64,000 nt of DNA from Tubulanus polymorphus (taxonomy: Eukaryota > Nemertea > Palaeonemertea > Tubulaniformes > Tubulanidae): the NCBI RefSeq assembly GCF_964204645.1, contig NC_134033.1, positions 1,795,631 to 1,859,630 of the forward strand, written 5' to 3'. Under the pieces are notes generated by a model, which was not told the origin of the DNA, ran no database searches, and saw only the letters and a list, made by a program, of their open reading frames with translations. How positions within the stretch are numbered: position 1 is the stretch's first letter; each line of letters starts with the position of its first letter. Made by a program: the position numbers and the translations under genes. Below, one piece after another: positions 1-11,329 of the stretch.

Positions 1-878
1 CGGGATTCGGTAAATGCAGCCGATAGTTGGCTATGTGAGGATCTTTGAACGACAATAGTTCCTGTGAGCGAGGAATAAAAAAGTTTTGAAGTTAATTTTG
101 GATATTTTTAAAGACAATTCAGGAACCATTTTCGTCAATTTACCGATAAAGCTAATCCGTCTCTTTCAGCTAAACTATCTTCAAGCTAAAAAGATTAAAT
201 AAGCAAAATATTGAAATCAGTTTTAGTCGACCCATTTCGGTAATTAGTACGAGTGATGGAGTGAAAAATCGATATTCTACCTGTTTTAAATAGTTGTTTA
301 AAGACAAAGTCACCATTTTATCGCGAGTTAAGACCCGAAGATTGCGAAAATTGAGCTTTTAGAGTTTTTATGCCCCTATAGACGAGAAAATCAACTTTGA
401 GGCGAAGCGGTTTAGATTTTTTATTCCGAAGATATGATCAACGACCTTGAGATTTACGGCGAAGAGATGGCCGTATTTCTACTAGGAAAAGAATAGGATG
501 TCTTAAATAACCTAGGAATCGTAATATCATTTTAAATTTATTTTCACGGAAAAGCGTAACATTATTACAAGTTAGAAAATATATAAATTTACAAAATAAA
601 TCGCTGCAACGCTGTTAGTGTTGGTGCGGTAGATTTGAGTGAGGAACTGACGATGGCCAAAAATCAAGATCACATCTCCTCGAAATGATACCATGTAAAT
701 TACGTAAGAAGCAATGAATTAAATTTTCAGGCATCTATATGCAAGAAAAAAATTAGTTTAGGTTGCTTGAAAAGAAACAATAAATCGCATTGAATGGGAT
801 TCGAACCCACATTCAGCGACCAACATTAATTCAAATTTAGAATTTATTGACTCTTCATTAGCACCTGACGTTGCGAAA
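1..878. other. Upstream of TXNDC17, no gene seen
   Basis: AT-rich sequence with no recognisable exon. It must contain the promoter and 5' UTR of the gene starting at 879. Near 792-806 the minus strand reads GGGTTCGAATCCC, a perfect pol III B-box/tRNA T-arm, but no full tRNA fold surrounds it, so it is probably a worn tRNA-derived SINE piece. Confidence 0.4.
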
Positions 879-2873
879 ATGTCTAAAGCCAAGCAAATAG
901 GAGTAAATAGCCTGGACGAATTGATGAAAGCGGTCGATGACAACAAGGAGAAGCTATTGTTCGTATTATTTACAGGTGCCGCTGATCCGGCGTCTGGTGA
1001 AAGCTGGTGCCCCGATTGCGTAAAAGGTAAATTTCAACAGAGCCAAAAAAATTAAATTGGCCCAAAAAAAGCCGCGGAAGAGGACCCCGGTCCGGCGGAA
1101 CAATCTTAGGCCTAACAATGGCAACGGTTTTACGTCTAAATTTATATTTTTTATCTTTTATTTTTTAAGTACGGTAATATATTTTTATTCCCCAGGTTGA
1201 AAATATGCAGAGCCAAACACAAAAGCGTCAAACTGCATTTTTGAATTAGACTAATCATTAATTTTATGCTGTTTCTGTTGAAAGTGTTTAATATTTTCAG
1301 TTCCCAAGTCAATCCTATAATTAATCTATTTATTTTGCAGCTGATCCTGTGATTGAACGAAATTTGGCTCATCTTCCCGAAGATTCTGTGTTTGTTAAAT
1401 GCATAGTTGGCGACCGCCCAACGTAAGTCACTTGTAGCTCAACCGGCACCCCCACAACCCTCCCCCTTTCAATAAACCAGTCAGCCGCATAAACCACATG
1501 GGCTCGCATTTGAAGCTTGGGGCTGAAGATCGCTTAGATCGTCCAATATCCAAGGTACTTTCTTTTTATTGAGTAGGCCTACCTTAGATATTGGATGATC
1601 TAAGCAACAGTTCACCTTCAAACTTCAAATTCGAGCCTCTGTTGCATAAACCATCTGATTTTAGGCTAGGAAATGATACCTGTTTCTCCTAATTAATTTG
1701 TTTGTGATTGTGTTGTGATTTTTTGTTTTTAACTTTTTTTCTCCAGGTGGAAAGATCCTCAAAATGAATTTCGTAAGCACCCGAAAACGTTGATAAAAGG
1801 AATTCCAACTCTGCTGAAATGGGGCACTGTAAGTACATAGTTCCTCCGGAGGCTGGAGCCGGAGCGACACGAGGAACCTCTTGATAAGAAACAGTCCTCA
1901 CTGAGGATATCTTATAATTTAATCAGGCAATTTGAATTTTTGGTGTCTTGTTGTTCTTGCTGGTGACGAGTGGCACGAGGAACCTCTTGATAAGAAACAG
2001 TCCTCACTGAGGATATCTTATAATTTAATCAGGCAATTTGAATTTTTGGTGTCTTGTTGTTCTTGCTGGTGACGAGTGGCACGAGGAACCTCTTGATAAG
2101 AAACAGTCCTCACTGAGGATATCTTATAATTTAATCAGGCAATTTGAATTTTTGGTGTCTTGTTGTTCTTGCTGGTGACGAGTGGCACGAGGAACCTCTT
2201 GATAAGAAACAGTCCTCACTGAGGATATCTTATAATTTAATCAGGCAATTTGAATTTTTGGTGTCTTGTTGTTCTTGCTGGTGACGAGTGGCACGAGGAA
2301 CCTCTTGATAAGAAACAGTCCTCACTGAGGATATCTTATAATTTAATCAGGCAATTTGAATTTTTGGTGTCTTGTTGTTCTTGCTGGTGATGAGTGGCAC
2401 GAGGAACCTCTTGATAAGAAACAGCCTTCACTGAGGATATCTTATAATTTAATCAGGCAATTTGAATTTTTGGTGTCTTGTTGTTCTTGCTGGTGACGAG
2501 TGGCACGAGGAACCTCTTGATAAGAAACAGCCCTCACTGAGGATATCTTATAATTTAATGAGGGAATTTGAATTTTTGGTGACGAGTGGCACGAGGAACC
2601 TCTTGATAAGAAACGGCCCTCACTTAGGATATCTTATGATATAATCAGGGAATTTTTGGTCAAGGGTCAGATGAATATCAGGGAATTTCGCATTCCATGA
2701 TATATTGTAAGAACCCTGAATAATGTTGATCTAGATCAACCAAACTGAAGTATTTGTAAAAAAACTGAAATGATTCAAATTCAAACTGATGTTTATTCCT
2801 GCAGGCTGAACGGTTAGGTGATTCACAGTGCGCTAACGATGATTTGGTGAAGATGTTGTTTACAGATGAATAA
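879..2873 (+). CDS. TXNDC17: Thioredoxin domain-containing protein 17 (TRP14 family)
   Basis: A cytosolic thioredoxin-fold disulfide reductase; in mammals it is reduced by thioredoxin reductase and acts on cystine and small protein disulfides. Four coding exons are read: 879-1026, 1341-1422, 1747-1828 and 2805-2873, all with GT-AG introns and a continuous frame. They give 126 residues, against 123 in human. The family active site WCPDC is at residues 43-47, followed by the long exon-2 helix region and the cis-Pro segment GIPTLLKWGT. The start ATG at 879 follows an AT-rich leader and gives the expected short N terminus. A polyadenylation signal AATAAA lies at 2901-2906. Intron 3 (976 bp) is mostly a 106-bp tandem repeat. 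RFC4 starts 528 bp beyond the stop on the same strand. Identification is firm from the active site and length. Confidence 0.95.
1864..2665 (+). repeat. 106-bp tandem repeat, family A
   Basis: About seven head-to-tail copies of a 106-bp unit fill TXNDC17 intron 3. Each unit contains GAGGAACCTCTTGATAAGAA and CCTCACTGAGGATATC. The last two copies are shortened and diverged. The same unit recurs at 16045-16560 (minus), 28405-28700 and 41640-42065. Confidence 0.95.
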
Positions 2874-3400
2874 TTCTGTGCCGGAGCTCGACAGGAAACA
2901 AATAAAAACCTTTAGCAAAATAATCCATTCCTTGTATGAAATATTGGTTTTTAAACCGCATACCGAGTATCGTTTTGGTGCTGTCTGAAAATAAAACTGG
3001 TATTTATCTCAATTACATCGAAAATCATTTGTCTTTTCTTTACTTCTGTGGAAAACTGGATCTTGGATTTAACTAACTCACAACTGGGATAGTCCACCAG
3101 GGTTAATTCTAGCCGTGCACAAACTGTGTGACTGGAGAGTTAACTAACTCACAACTGTGAAAATGGATCTTGATTACTTATTTGCCGGACTGATATGTCA
3201 CGAGCTTATATTCAGGTGAGGCACGTGAGAATTCACTGAACTGTGACGATTTTCTGCCGTGATTGGTACCGACAAACCGATGACCGTCAGGTGCTGCCGC
3301 GACGGCCGATTCGTTAACTAATGCGGAAGTGAATTGAACCGGGGAAATCCGAAATCATTTTTTGGGGCTGAAAATAATTCAGTTATTTGCAGTTTAGTCG

Positions 3401-6400
3401 ATGATGGACGCGTTTTTTAAAGGTGGACGACCGTCTGCGCCTAAAGAGAAAACAGACAAATCTAAAACTGAACCGAAACATGTTCCGTGGGTCGAGAAAT
3501 AGTAAGTGAAATTTGAAATACGCCATAGGTCGGCCTAAAAATTGAAAGTAACGAGTGTCTACGACTACGTGCTCTGAACTCTATACTATGTCTAGGCCCG
3601 TCGGTTTCGAATGAACCCCCCTCCCCACAAAAAGAAGGTCTGCAGTAATGTAAGGGTCTGTGGGCGTGGCCGTGCTGTAGGCGAAAAAAATGCTGATTTA
3701 GTTTAGTTAGGTCCACTAGTAGTGCCGTGGTTTAGCTTATATCGCACCCTTTTCACCCCTTGATTTTATTAGGCCCCACTTGATGATGATTTGTTTTTTG
3801 TTCAGTCGACCGCGAACCATCGACGACGTTGCTCAACAAGATGAAGTCGTTGCTGTCTTGAAGAAAACCCTTCAAGGATCAGATGTAAGTAGGACTAAGT
3901 GAACAAAATGAGTAAATTCCGACCTGCATGCCGAGCCCGGGTTTAACTTTTCCGTCTTATCGTTGGTAGGTGCCCAACATGTTGTTCTACGGGCCTCCGG
4001 GGACGGGAAAAACATCCACGATTCTAGCAGCGTCTCGTGAATTATTCGGGTAAGAACTCCTCATTGATTCGCCCTGAAATTAACCTTTTCAGTGCGTCTA
4101 CACCGCAGTGCGATGTATAAATCGATGATGGCCTTTGCTAGTACATCGCACCGTGGTGTAATATGTGATGTTATTAGAAATAAGTTTTTATGTGTATTGA
4201 AAGATGGCGACACCTGTCGAACAGTGACATATTAGTAAATAACAATACACCGCACCTCGGTGTAGACCAAGTATAGCCCAATTATGCCTCTTATACAACA
4301 CACTGAGGTGGAATTTTTCAAAAATTTTCAAATTATCTCCAACACTTTCATGTATTAATTAGTCAGCACTGAAAGGGTTAAACAAATTTTACTGATTGTC
4401 AGTTATTTTTGTGATAAATGATTTTGTGTTCTTTTTTTCACGGCAGTGCGGATATGTTTAAAAGTCGGATATTGGAATTAAACGCGTCGGACGAACGAGG
4501 AATCAACGTCGTACGCGAGAAAGTTAAAAATTTCTCCGAGGGAGCGGCGAGTTCAAAACGACCCGAGTAAGTTCACTAATCTGCCAACAGATGGCGCATC
4601 ATTGTTTTTGGGGGACGTGTAAAAATATTTCGTTCATGATATTTCTGCATTTTCTCATTCTAAATCATGACAAGAAAAATGTTTTCAAAATTGCATTGCT
4701 GCATCTTGTTGAAATTGATTTCAAAATTTCTATATTTCCAGCGGTAAACCGTGCCCGCCATTTAAAATCGTAATTCTCGACGAGGCGGATTCTATGACTA
4801 ACGCTGCCCAGGTAGGCTGCCTTTTACTCAATTTGAATCAGAGAGATCATCGTGAAATCGCTTGAGTTTGAATATTGTTAAATAAACCCTTTCAGTGCTG
4901 ACTAGTTAATAGCCTTTAGTGCTGGAGATAATTTGAAAATTTTTAAAAATTCCACCCTAGTGTGTTGAATAACGGGCATACCACTGTAGTGCGTCTACAC
5001 CGCGGTGCGATGTTACTCATATTACACTATGTTTGACAAGTGCTGCCATTTTTCAAGAGAGATAATTACTAATTACATCAATACACCGCAGTGCGGTGTA
5101 CTAGCAAAATCCATCCACTGATTTATACACCGCACTGCAAGGGTTAAACCCACATTGACCCCTCTGTCTCGAAAGCGGATCCGATAAACGATAGATAACA
5201 CTAATTGTAGGCGGCGTTGCGACGGACTATGGAGAAACAAACGCGTACGACTCGGTTCTGTCTGATCTGCAACTATGTGTCACGTATAATCGAACCGATC
5301 ACGTCGCGGTGCGCCAAGTTCCGTTTTAAACCGCTAGATGGCGTCGTGTTGGAGAATCGCCTGAAATACGTCGGCGGCAAAGAAGAAGTTAAATACACCG
5401 AACAGGTAAATATGGCCGCCTCTATGGATCCCCCTATGATGTCATCAAATTTATCTACACTCTCGACTAGCATAGCCTCTGTAAATATAGCCATATGGCC
5501 GCCTCTTATCAATCCCCCTATGATGTCATCAAATTCATCTAAACTCTCGACTAGCATAGATGGCTGCCTCTGTAAATCCCCCTATGACATCATCAAATTG
5601 ATCTAAAGGCCCTTCCAAGATGGGCGTCTGCCTTCACAAATCCCCTTATGTCATCAGTGTTTTTGATTAATTGGTCAATTGCATAAAGAGAGCTTATTTT
5701 ATTCATCCCCCTATGACATCATCGATGCTCTATAAACCCCCTATGATGCCATCCATCTAATTGCCTAAAAACTATCAGAAGAGATCACCGATCACTGCCT
5801 GCATTTTCATTGATAATTACCAACCCTTCTGGATCCAGTTCCACAGTTCCGAGTTAAGATTTGACTCTGAGTGAAAACATCGAAAATGAACTAATTTTAA
5901 CTCTAAGTTATCCCTAACTCACAACTGTGGAACTGGGCCTGGCTGGTAAAATGGCTACCACCGCCGTTAATTCCCCCTATGACATCGTTGTATTTTGCAG
6001 GCTATAAAGAAGTTGATGCAGGTGTCTGAAGGTGATCTACGTAAAGCGATCACGTTGTTACAAAGCGCTCATCGACTGAAAGGCGAAACGGGAATCGACG
6101 AGATCGATATCTCGGAAATTGCCGGAGTAAGTCGTGATGATCAACTGAGAAACTTTCTAAATTCTTCCTGAATTTTTGTACCATCCGCACTTCATCCGTA
6201 GAAGTCGAATGAAACACTCTTATTTGTGTACACTGTACATAATCGAATAGGTCCCACAATTCGAATTTTATATGAAATAATTTATTAAAACGAAACTACA
6301 ACATTTCGGCTGTTGACTGACATCAGGTGGAATGACCAGAAAACAGAAGTAACCTAGCATATAAACTTACGGGACTTCATCTGTATTTGTAGTTAGTTAC

Positions 6401-7976
6401 CTAATCCTTGGTGGTCAGCTTTTTATAATCGGATGGGCTTATACCAATATATGTGGTTTGTGAAAATATCCGATCGTGAAACTAAACCACAGTCAGGTTG
6501 CTGACTACTGTATTTGCAACTGTGTTGATAAAAAGTGAACTCGCTATTATTTTCCTTGCTGTAGACGTAATTAATTAATTAATTAGTTTGCGCTTGTTGT
6601 ACTCGTCTATAGGTAATACCCGATGAAGTAGTGTCCGATTTGGTAACGACCTGCGAATCAAACTCTTACGAAAAACTGGAAACGTGCGTCAAAGTGAGTA
6701 TCTAAATGAATCGGCGCCGAGAATGGCGTCGATTACCGGGAAATCTGGGGGGAAAAGTCGGGGAAATTTCGTTTCTTTAAACAAAGTCGGGAAATTTTGT
6801 AGAATAAGGCTAAAAATCTGGGAAAAGTCTAGAGAAATATGTTAGAATTGCTAGGCGTAAAATCAATCAAACAGTTTTTGTCTATGTTTTATGTATTTGA
6901 CTGTGTTAATTGATTGGATTCTTAGCAGATCAAATCATGGAAAACAACGAGTATGTCAGGGAAATTTGGTTAGATAGATATCTGTCTATGTTTTACATAT
7001 TTGACTGTGTTAATTAATTGGATTCTTAGCAAATTAAGTCAGGGAAGACAATGCGCATGTCAGGGAATAGTCTGGGAAATTTGGTTAGATAGATTGCGCA
7101 TAAAATCAAAGAAATTCGGTTTATATTTTTTTAAGTATTTGTTTGTGTTAATTAATTGGATTCTTAGCAGATCAAGTTAGGGAAGACAATGCGCATGTCA
7201 GGGAATAGTCAGGGGGAAAAGCATGAAAAAATCAAAATGGCCACCGTCCCTGTATCGGCAGAATTTTCCAGAAATGCGAGGGCCGGGTCCGGGGAGTTGA
7301 ATGGAATTAATCAGTGTATGATTTCCCCGTTTGTTGTAGAATCTAATCGCGGAAGGTCATTCGGCGTACACGTTGATTAATCAACTTCACGATGTCATCG
7401 TCTTTAAAAACGAGCTCAACGACCATCAGAAATCAGTGATCTGCGAAAAAATCGGGGTAACTATTAATAAGGGATCATTCATTTATTACCATTAGGGGAG
7501 GGGGAAGGGGTCAGTGCAATTGCGCACTGTAATGCTTAATGTATATGAAAAAATGGCCGATTTTGCATACAGAGGGGGAGGGGGGTTGAAAAAGTGAAAT
7601 TTTATGTGTACGTAATAAATGAATGATCCCTAAGGGTATTAACATTTGACTAGAGATAACTCAATGTTTGAACCCAGCTTTAACTCAGGGCCCAGTTACG
7701 CAAAAAAGTTTAAGCCTAAAATGGTTAAGTTTGAAGTGTTGTCCTCATTGAAAAACATTAAGTAACCAAAATAGCAATCAAACAAAAAATCGATTTTAAC
7801 TTTTCTCGAAGTGTTGTATTAACTAGTTTCAGGGTTATTTCAAGGTTAGTTATTTGTTGGTTGTTACGTTGTAGGTCGTCGACAAGCGTCTGATGGACGG
7901 AGCGGACGAATATTTACAAGTAATGGATCTCGGTTCGGTGATCATGCAACAAATCTGTTCGCCGGATAAAAAATAA
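3401..7976 (+). CDS. RFC4: Replication factor C subunit 4 (clamp loader AAA+ ATPase)
   Basis: Subunit of the RFC complex that opens PCNA and loads it on primer-template junctions in the nucleus. Ten coding exons are read: 3401-3501, 3806-3884, 3970-4049, 4447-4566, 4742-4811, 5211-5405, 6001-6126, 6613-6693, 7340-7456 and 7875-7976. They give 356 residues (human RFC4 has 363). Visible motifs are the N-terminal VPWVEKYRP box, Walker A GPPGTGKT at about 68-75, Walker B DEAD at about 140-143, sensor region [11 protein letters not shown], and the SRC arginine-finger motif at about 182-184. These, and the N terminus MMDAFF, fit RFC4 better than RFC2 or RFC5. Two in-frame ATGs begin the protein and the first was chosen. 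AATAAA is at 8052-8057. Introns carry two TTAA-flanked MITEs and a TAA-flanked MITE only 14 bp after the exon 9 donor. Confidence 0.95.
4080..4381 (+). mobile_element. TTAA-flanked MITE (piggyBac-like), copy 1
   Basis: Lies in RFC4 intron 3. It begins TTAACCTTTTCAGTGCGTC and ends GCACTGAAAGGGTTAA, giving inverted termini directly next to TTAA on both sides. It is internally rich in short palindromes of the ACACCGCA/TGCGGTGT type. TTAA target duplication and CCCT-type termini are typical of piggyBac-derived MITEs; no transposase is encoded. Confidence 0.75.
4883..5147 (-). mobile_element. TTAA-type MITE, copy 2 (reverse)
   Basis: Same family as 4080-4381, in reverse orientation, in RFC4 intron 5. 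The left end reads CCCTTTCAGTGCTGACTAG and the right end GCACTGCAAGGGTTAA. The left flank has drifted to TAAA and the right terminus has lost part of the CTGAAAGGG motif. Confidence 0.65.
5413..5780 (-). repeat. TGATGTCATAGGGGG repeat, family B, in RFC4 intron 6
   Basis: Several imperfect copies of a unit whose minus-strand core is GATGATGTCATAGGGGGATT. It is antisense to RFC4, and its first copy starts only 8 bp after the exon 6 donor. Further copies occur in RNF13, CDC16 and PDHA1 introns. Confidence 0.8.
5831..5940. repeat. Hairpin element H1, copy 1
   Basis: An inverted repeat of about 110 bp. The left arm has CCAGTTCCACAGTTCCGAG and the right arm CTCACAACTGTGGAACTGG. Similar hairpins are at 25530, 28315 and 40048. 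It is probably a small non-autonomous foldback element. Confidence 0.65.
6735..7215 (+). repeat. Imperfect tandem repeat, family F, in RFC4 intron 8
   Basis: Three diverged copies of a unit containing GTGTTAATTAATTGGATTCT and TAGCAGATCAAGT, followed by CAGGGAA. A reverse copy is at 11935-12030 in RNF13. Confidence 0.75.
7471..7630 (+). mobile_element. TAA-flanked MITE (PIF/Harbinger-like), copy 1
   Basis: A 160-bp element with inverted termini GGGATCATTCATTTATTAC and its reverse complement. TAA flanks both sides (7468-7470 and 7631-7633). It contains a G-rich stretch and no ORF. It begins 14 bp after the RFC4 exon 9 splice donor. The TAA target site and GGG terminus fit PIF/Harbinger-derived MITEs. 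Confidence 0.8.
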
Positions 7977-8674
7977 ATCGAGAGCGTTCAAATCAAGCGC
8001 TGAGAAAAAATATCAGTTAGCTGTAACGAAGCATTTATGTATATAGTTGAAAATAAAACATTTGTATAAAATGATCTTATAGAATTGTTTGAAAATTTGT
8101 ACGGGCTGAAAGGTTTTATGGTTGATATTGACCCTCCCCGATTAGGAGGGGCATTCTTTATAAGTTGCCTACCCTACACATGGTTTGTAGCTAGTCTATT
8201 AAGAGCTACTTTTCGCGAGAAAGTGTTATTTTTTTTACTTGAACAAGTTTTTGAAAATGTCACATTCGTAATTCTGATACTTAGTGTTGATCAAATAATC
8301 AAAAGCTAAGGACACTGATCACTTCTGGGCAATTGATTCGTCCTAGCTCTTGAAACAGCATAGATATACATGTACTGTCAAAATGATACGTCAAATTTTT
8401 ACCCGTCAAAGTTACACTTTAAAAATGACCCTTCAACTCTGCGTAAAAATGCATTTCAAAAGATCATATTTGGCGCGTCGAATCCGATCTTGGATTTACT
8501 ATCAGAACCGAGGTCATCATCGTGGATATTCTGTCAAAAGACTGTATTCATTTGATGCTACAAAATTGATATTGTAGATATTCTGTCACTGGTGAAGTTC
8601 CCAACCCATGTGAAGTGTGGACACACGTGAAATGGAAGAATGATGTCTCCTGTGTGAGTTACATATTCCTAGCT
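7977..8674. other. RFC4 3' UTR and spacer
   Basis: Holds the short RFC4 3' UTR with its polyadenylation signal. The rest is AT-rich sequence in which I see no gene or clear repeat. Confidence 0.4.
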
Positions 8675-9302
8675 GAAGGGGTGCAGGGTCCAGGCTGAAG
8701 GGGTGCAGGGTCCAGGCTGAAGAGGGGCAGGGTCCAGGCTGAAGGGGTGCAGGCTGAGGAAGGTGCAGGGTCCAGGCTGAAGAGGGGCAGGGTCCAGGCT
8801 GAAGGGGTGCAGGCTGAGGAAGGTGCAGGGTCCAGGCTGAAGAGGGGCAGGGTCCAGGCTGAAGGGTGCAGGCTCCAGGCTGAGGAAGGTGCAGGGTCCA
8901 GGCTGAAGAGGGGCAGGGTCCAGGCTGAAGGGTGCAGGCTCCAGGCTGAGGAAGGTGCAGGGTCCAGGCTGAAGAGGGGCAGGGTCCAGGCTGAAGGGGT
9001 GCAGGCTCCAGGCTGAGGAAGGTGCAGGGTCCAGGCTGAAGAGGGGCAGGGTCCAGGCTGAAGGGTGCAGGCTCCAGGCTGAGGAAGGTGCAGGGTCCAG
9101 GCTGAAGAGGGGCAGGGTCCAGGCTGAAGGGTGCAGGCTCCAGGCTGAAGGGGTGCAGACTCCAGGCTGAGGATGGTGCAGGGTCCAGGCTGAAGGGGTG
9201 CAGGGTCCAGGCTGAAGGGTGCAGGGTCCAGGCTGAAGGGGTGCAGGGTCCAGGCTGAGGGGGTGCAGGGTCCAGGCTGAAGGGGTGCAGGGTCCAGGCT
9301 GC
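8675..9302 (+). repeat. 21-bp G-rich minisatellite
   Basis: Thirty or so copies of GTGCAGGGTCCAGGCTGAAGG and variants (AGAGGGGCAGG, GGCTGAGGAAGG), arranged partly as a higher-order block of about 60 bp. It creates long stop-free frames on both strands that should not be read as genes. Confidence 0.95.
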
Positions 9303-9954
9303 ATATTGATCTGACAGTCCAAAAACCATTCTAGTCAAAAACACGAATTTGAAACCAAGATACAGTTAGTTTATTTTGTGTAACAATCATATACAAATAT
9401 TTATATCGTATTATATTATTTTATTAAAGAATTAAGAATATAAATTTCAATATATATATACGAATAATTATATCGTACAATAATAATAAGATATTAATGA
9501 GTAAACATACCGCGAAAAAGAAGTAAGAACGACTTTAAAACAAAATAATTCAAACCGACTGTCTCGCCGAAATTGGGACTAAGTTGTTGAAGATATTTCC
9601 GAGGGAAAGTTGGACCCCCGAAATTCTGAAGCCTTACCCGGTTCCACAGAGGTGGGTCGACAAAATTGTCACTCGCGGAATTAAGCGATTTTGAAAATGG
9701 CCTAATTTTAATTCCGGAGTTGAATCCGACCTTGCGCAACTGTGGAATTTATTACCGAAAATCTAGATTTAGGAATAAAATTATTGCTAATTTCCATACA
9801 TGGGCAATGAAGAGTTTTTTTTGCAACCAAAATAGTAATTTTTCGATTATGAAATATATATATACGGCTAATGATGGCAACTTCAGAGACTTAGGACCTA
9901 GTTCTAGAGTTTTATGGTTAAAATTTGACTCTAGTTCCATAGTCATGGCTTAGA
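9303..9954. other. Intergenic, AT-rich, nothing recognised
   Basis: AT-rich sequence with TTTATT on the plus strand at about 9371 and 9420, which could serve as minus-strand polyadenylation signals for RNF13 if its 3' UTR is very long. No gene is seen. Confidence 0.3.
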
Positions 9955-10425
9955 CTTGATATCAATTTAAGACCATCTTAGATTTACAACCAATCAACCA
10001 ACTTCAGACCAGTCTAAGCTCAGTTTGGTTCTATAACTCATCTAACAACTTAAGACCAGTCTAAGCTCATTTTAGTTCTATAGCCAATCTAACAACTTAA
10101 GACCAGTCTAAGCTCATTTTGGTTCTATAACCAATCTAACAACTTAAGACCGGTCTGAGCTCATTTCAGTTCTGTAGCCAATCTAACAACTTAAGACCAG
10201 TCTAAGCTCATTTTGGTTCTATAACCAATCTAACAATTTAAGACCGGTCTGAGCTCATTTCAGTTCTGTAGCCAATCTAACAACAACTTAAGACCATCTT
10301 AGTTCTATAGCCAATCTAACAACTTTAAGCTCGTTATGGTTCTATAGCAAGTCAAACAACTTTAAAACCAGTCTCGAGATTTAAGATGATTTTTGGATTG
10401 GACTAAAGTCTCGACTATGGAACCG
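9955..10425 (+). repeat. About 47-bp tandem repeat, family C
   Basis: Eight or nine copies of a unit containing AACAACTTAAGACCAGTCTA and AGCTCATTTTGGTTCTATA. The same unit occurs reversed at 12040-12410 and forward at 42405-42850. Confidence 0.9.
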
Positions 10426-11329
10426 GCCCCAAGGATTCAAACATCAGGAATGGACTAATTTTAACTCCAGTCAAACAACTGCAGAACAGGGTCCGGTCCT
10501 CTCAACTTGTGGGCTCCGATGCAACTGTGGAGACAAATTCAATGATAAAACTGTGAAACCCACAACCGGAGAACTTGGTCTCGATTTCAAATAGATAAAT
10601 GCCAAATTAGCCAAAAAAAGCCATTCAATTATTATAATATTGCTTCTTCAATTCCTAAAAGCGCTAAGAATGTATGTCTACAGTTCATGGAACGAAGGAC
10701 TAGGCAAAAGGTTCGATTTCTCATAGTATTTTCTATCGGAAAGTTTATGTGTATTCTATTATCATTCCCAATGAAAAACAGATTCTCCCGAAGAAAATGT
10801 ATTTCGAACCCAGAAAGGGTATAAGTAGCGAAGAAAGTCGTAGTACTAGCTAGCGTAGGAAGTGGGACAAAATATGACGTTTTTTTTTTGTGGTGGTTGG
10901 TTACAACGTAAAAATCGTGAGAAAATAACTGATTATAATTAATTAACCGTAATAATGAAATATTGTGAATTCTGGCATTGAATTTGTAAGTTATCGCAAC
11001 AAGGTTCTGTATATAATTCCCGGCAAACACAAAATCATAACAATAATCTCTAACTCTTACCGTTTTACTCCTAACAGTCCCGGGCAATTCGGGGCACAGA
11101 GCCCGGGGTCGGTTCGGTTTAGAGAAAGGAAAAACACAATATTTACGGTAAATAAAGAGGGGTGCGATGTGTTGAAATGGAACCAAAAACAAAATTTCCG
11201 CACTTTTTTCAGAATCCTCGCATTTCAGCATAAAACGACGAACCACAAATTCTAAAACGTAGTTATATCCCTGCGCGCGTAATCGCCGACGATCTCCACG
11301 GTTACGACGACAATAAACACGCGGCGGAA
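10426..11329. other. Downstream of RNF13, probable 3' UTR
   Basis: Lies just beyond the RNF13 stop on the minus strand. A 199-codon open frame from a minus-strand ATG (about 11231) runs through it, but it resembles no protein I know and lies where 3' UTR is expected. Confidence 0.35.

Noticed and set aside
8586-9344. Long open frames on both strands (up to 252 codons) rich in Gln-Pro-Gly-Pro or Gly-Arg-Val-Gln
   Set aside because: They are translations of the 21-bp minisatellite; stop-free frames on both strands are expected from the repeat.
10632-11246. 204-codon minus-strand frame
   Set aside because: It starts at GTG (first ATG about five codons in), has no recognisable domain and lies in the expected RNF13 3' UTR.
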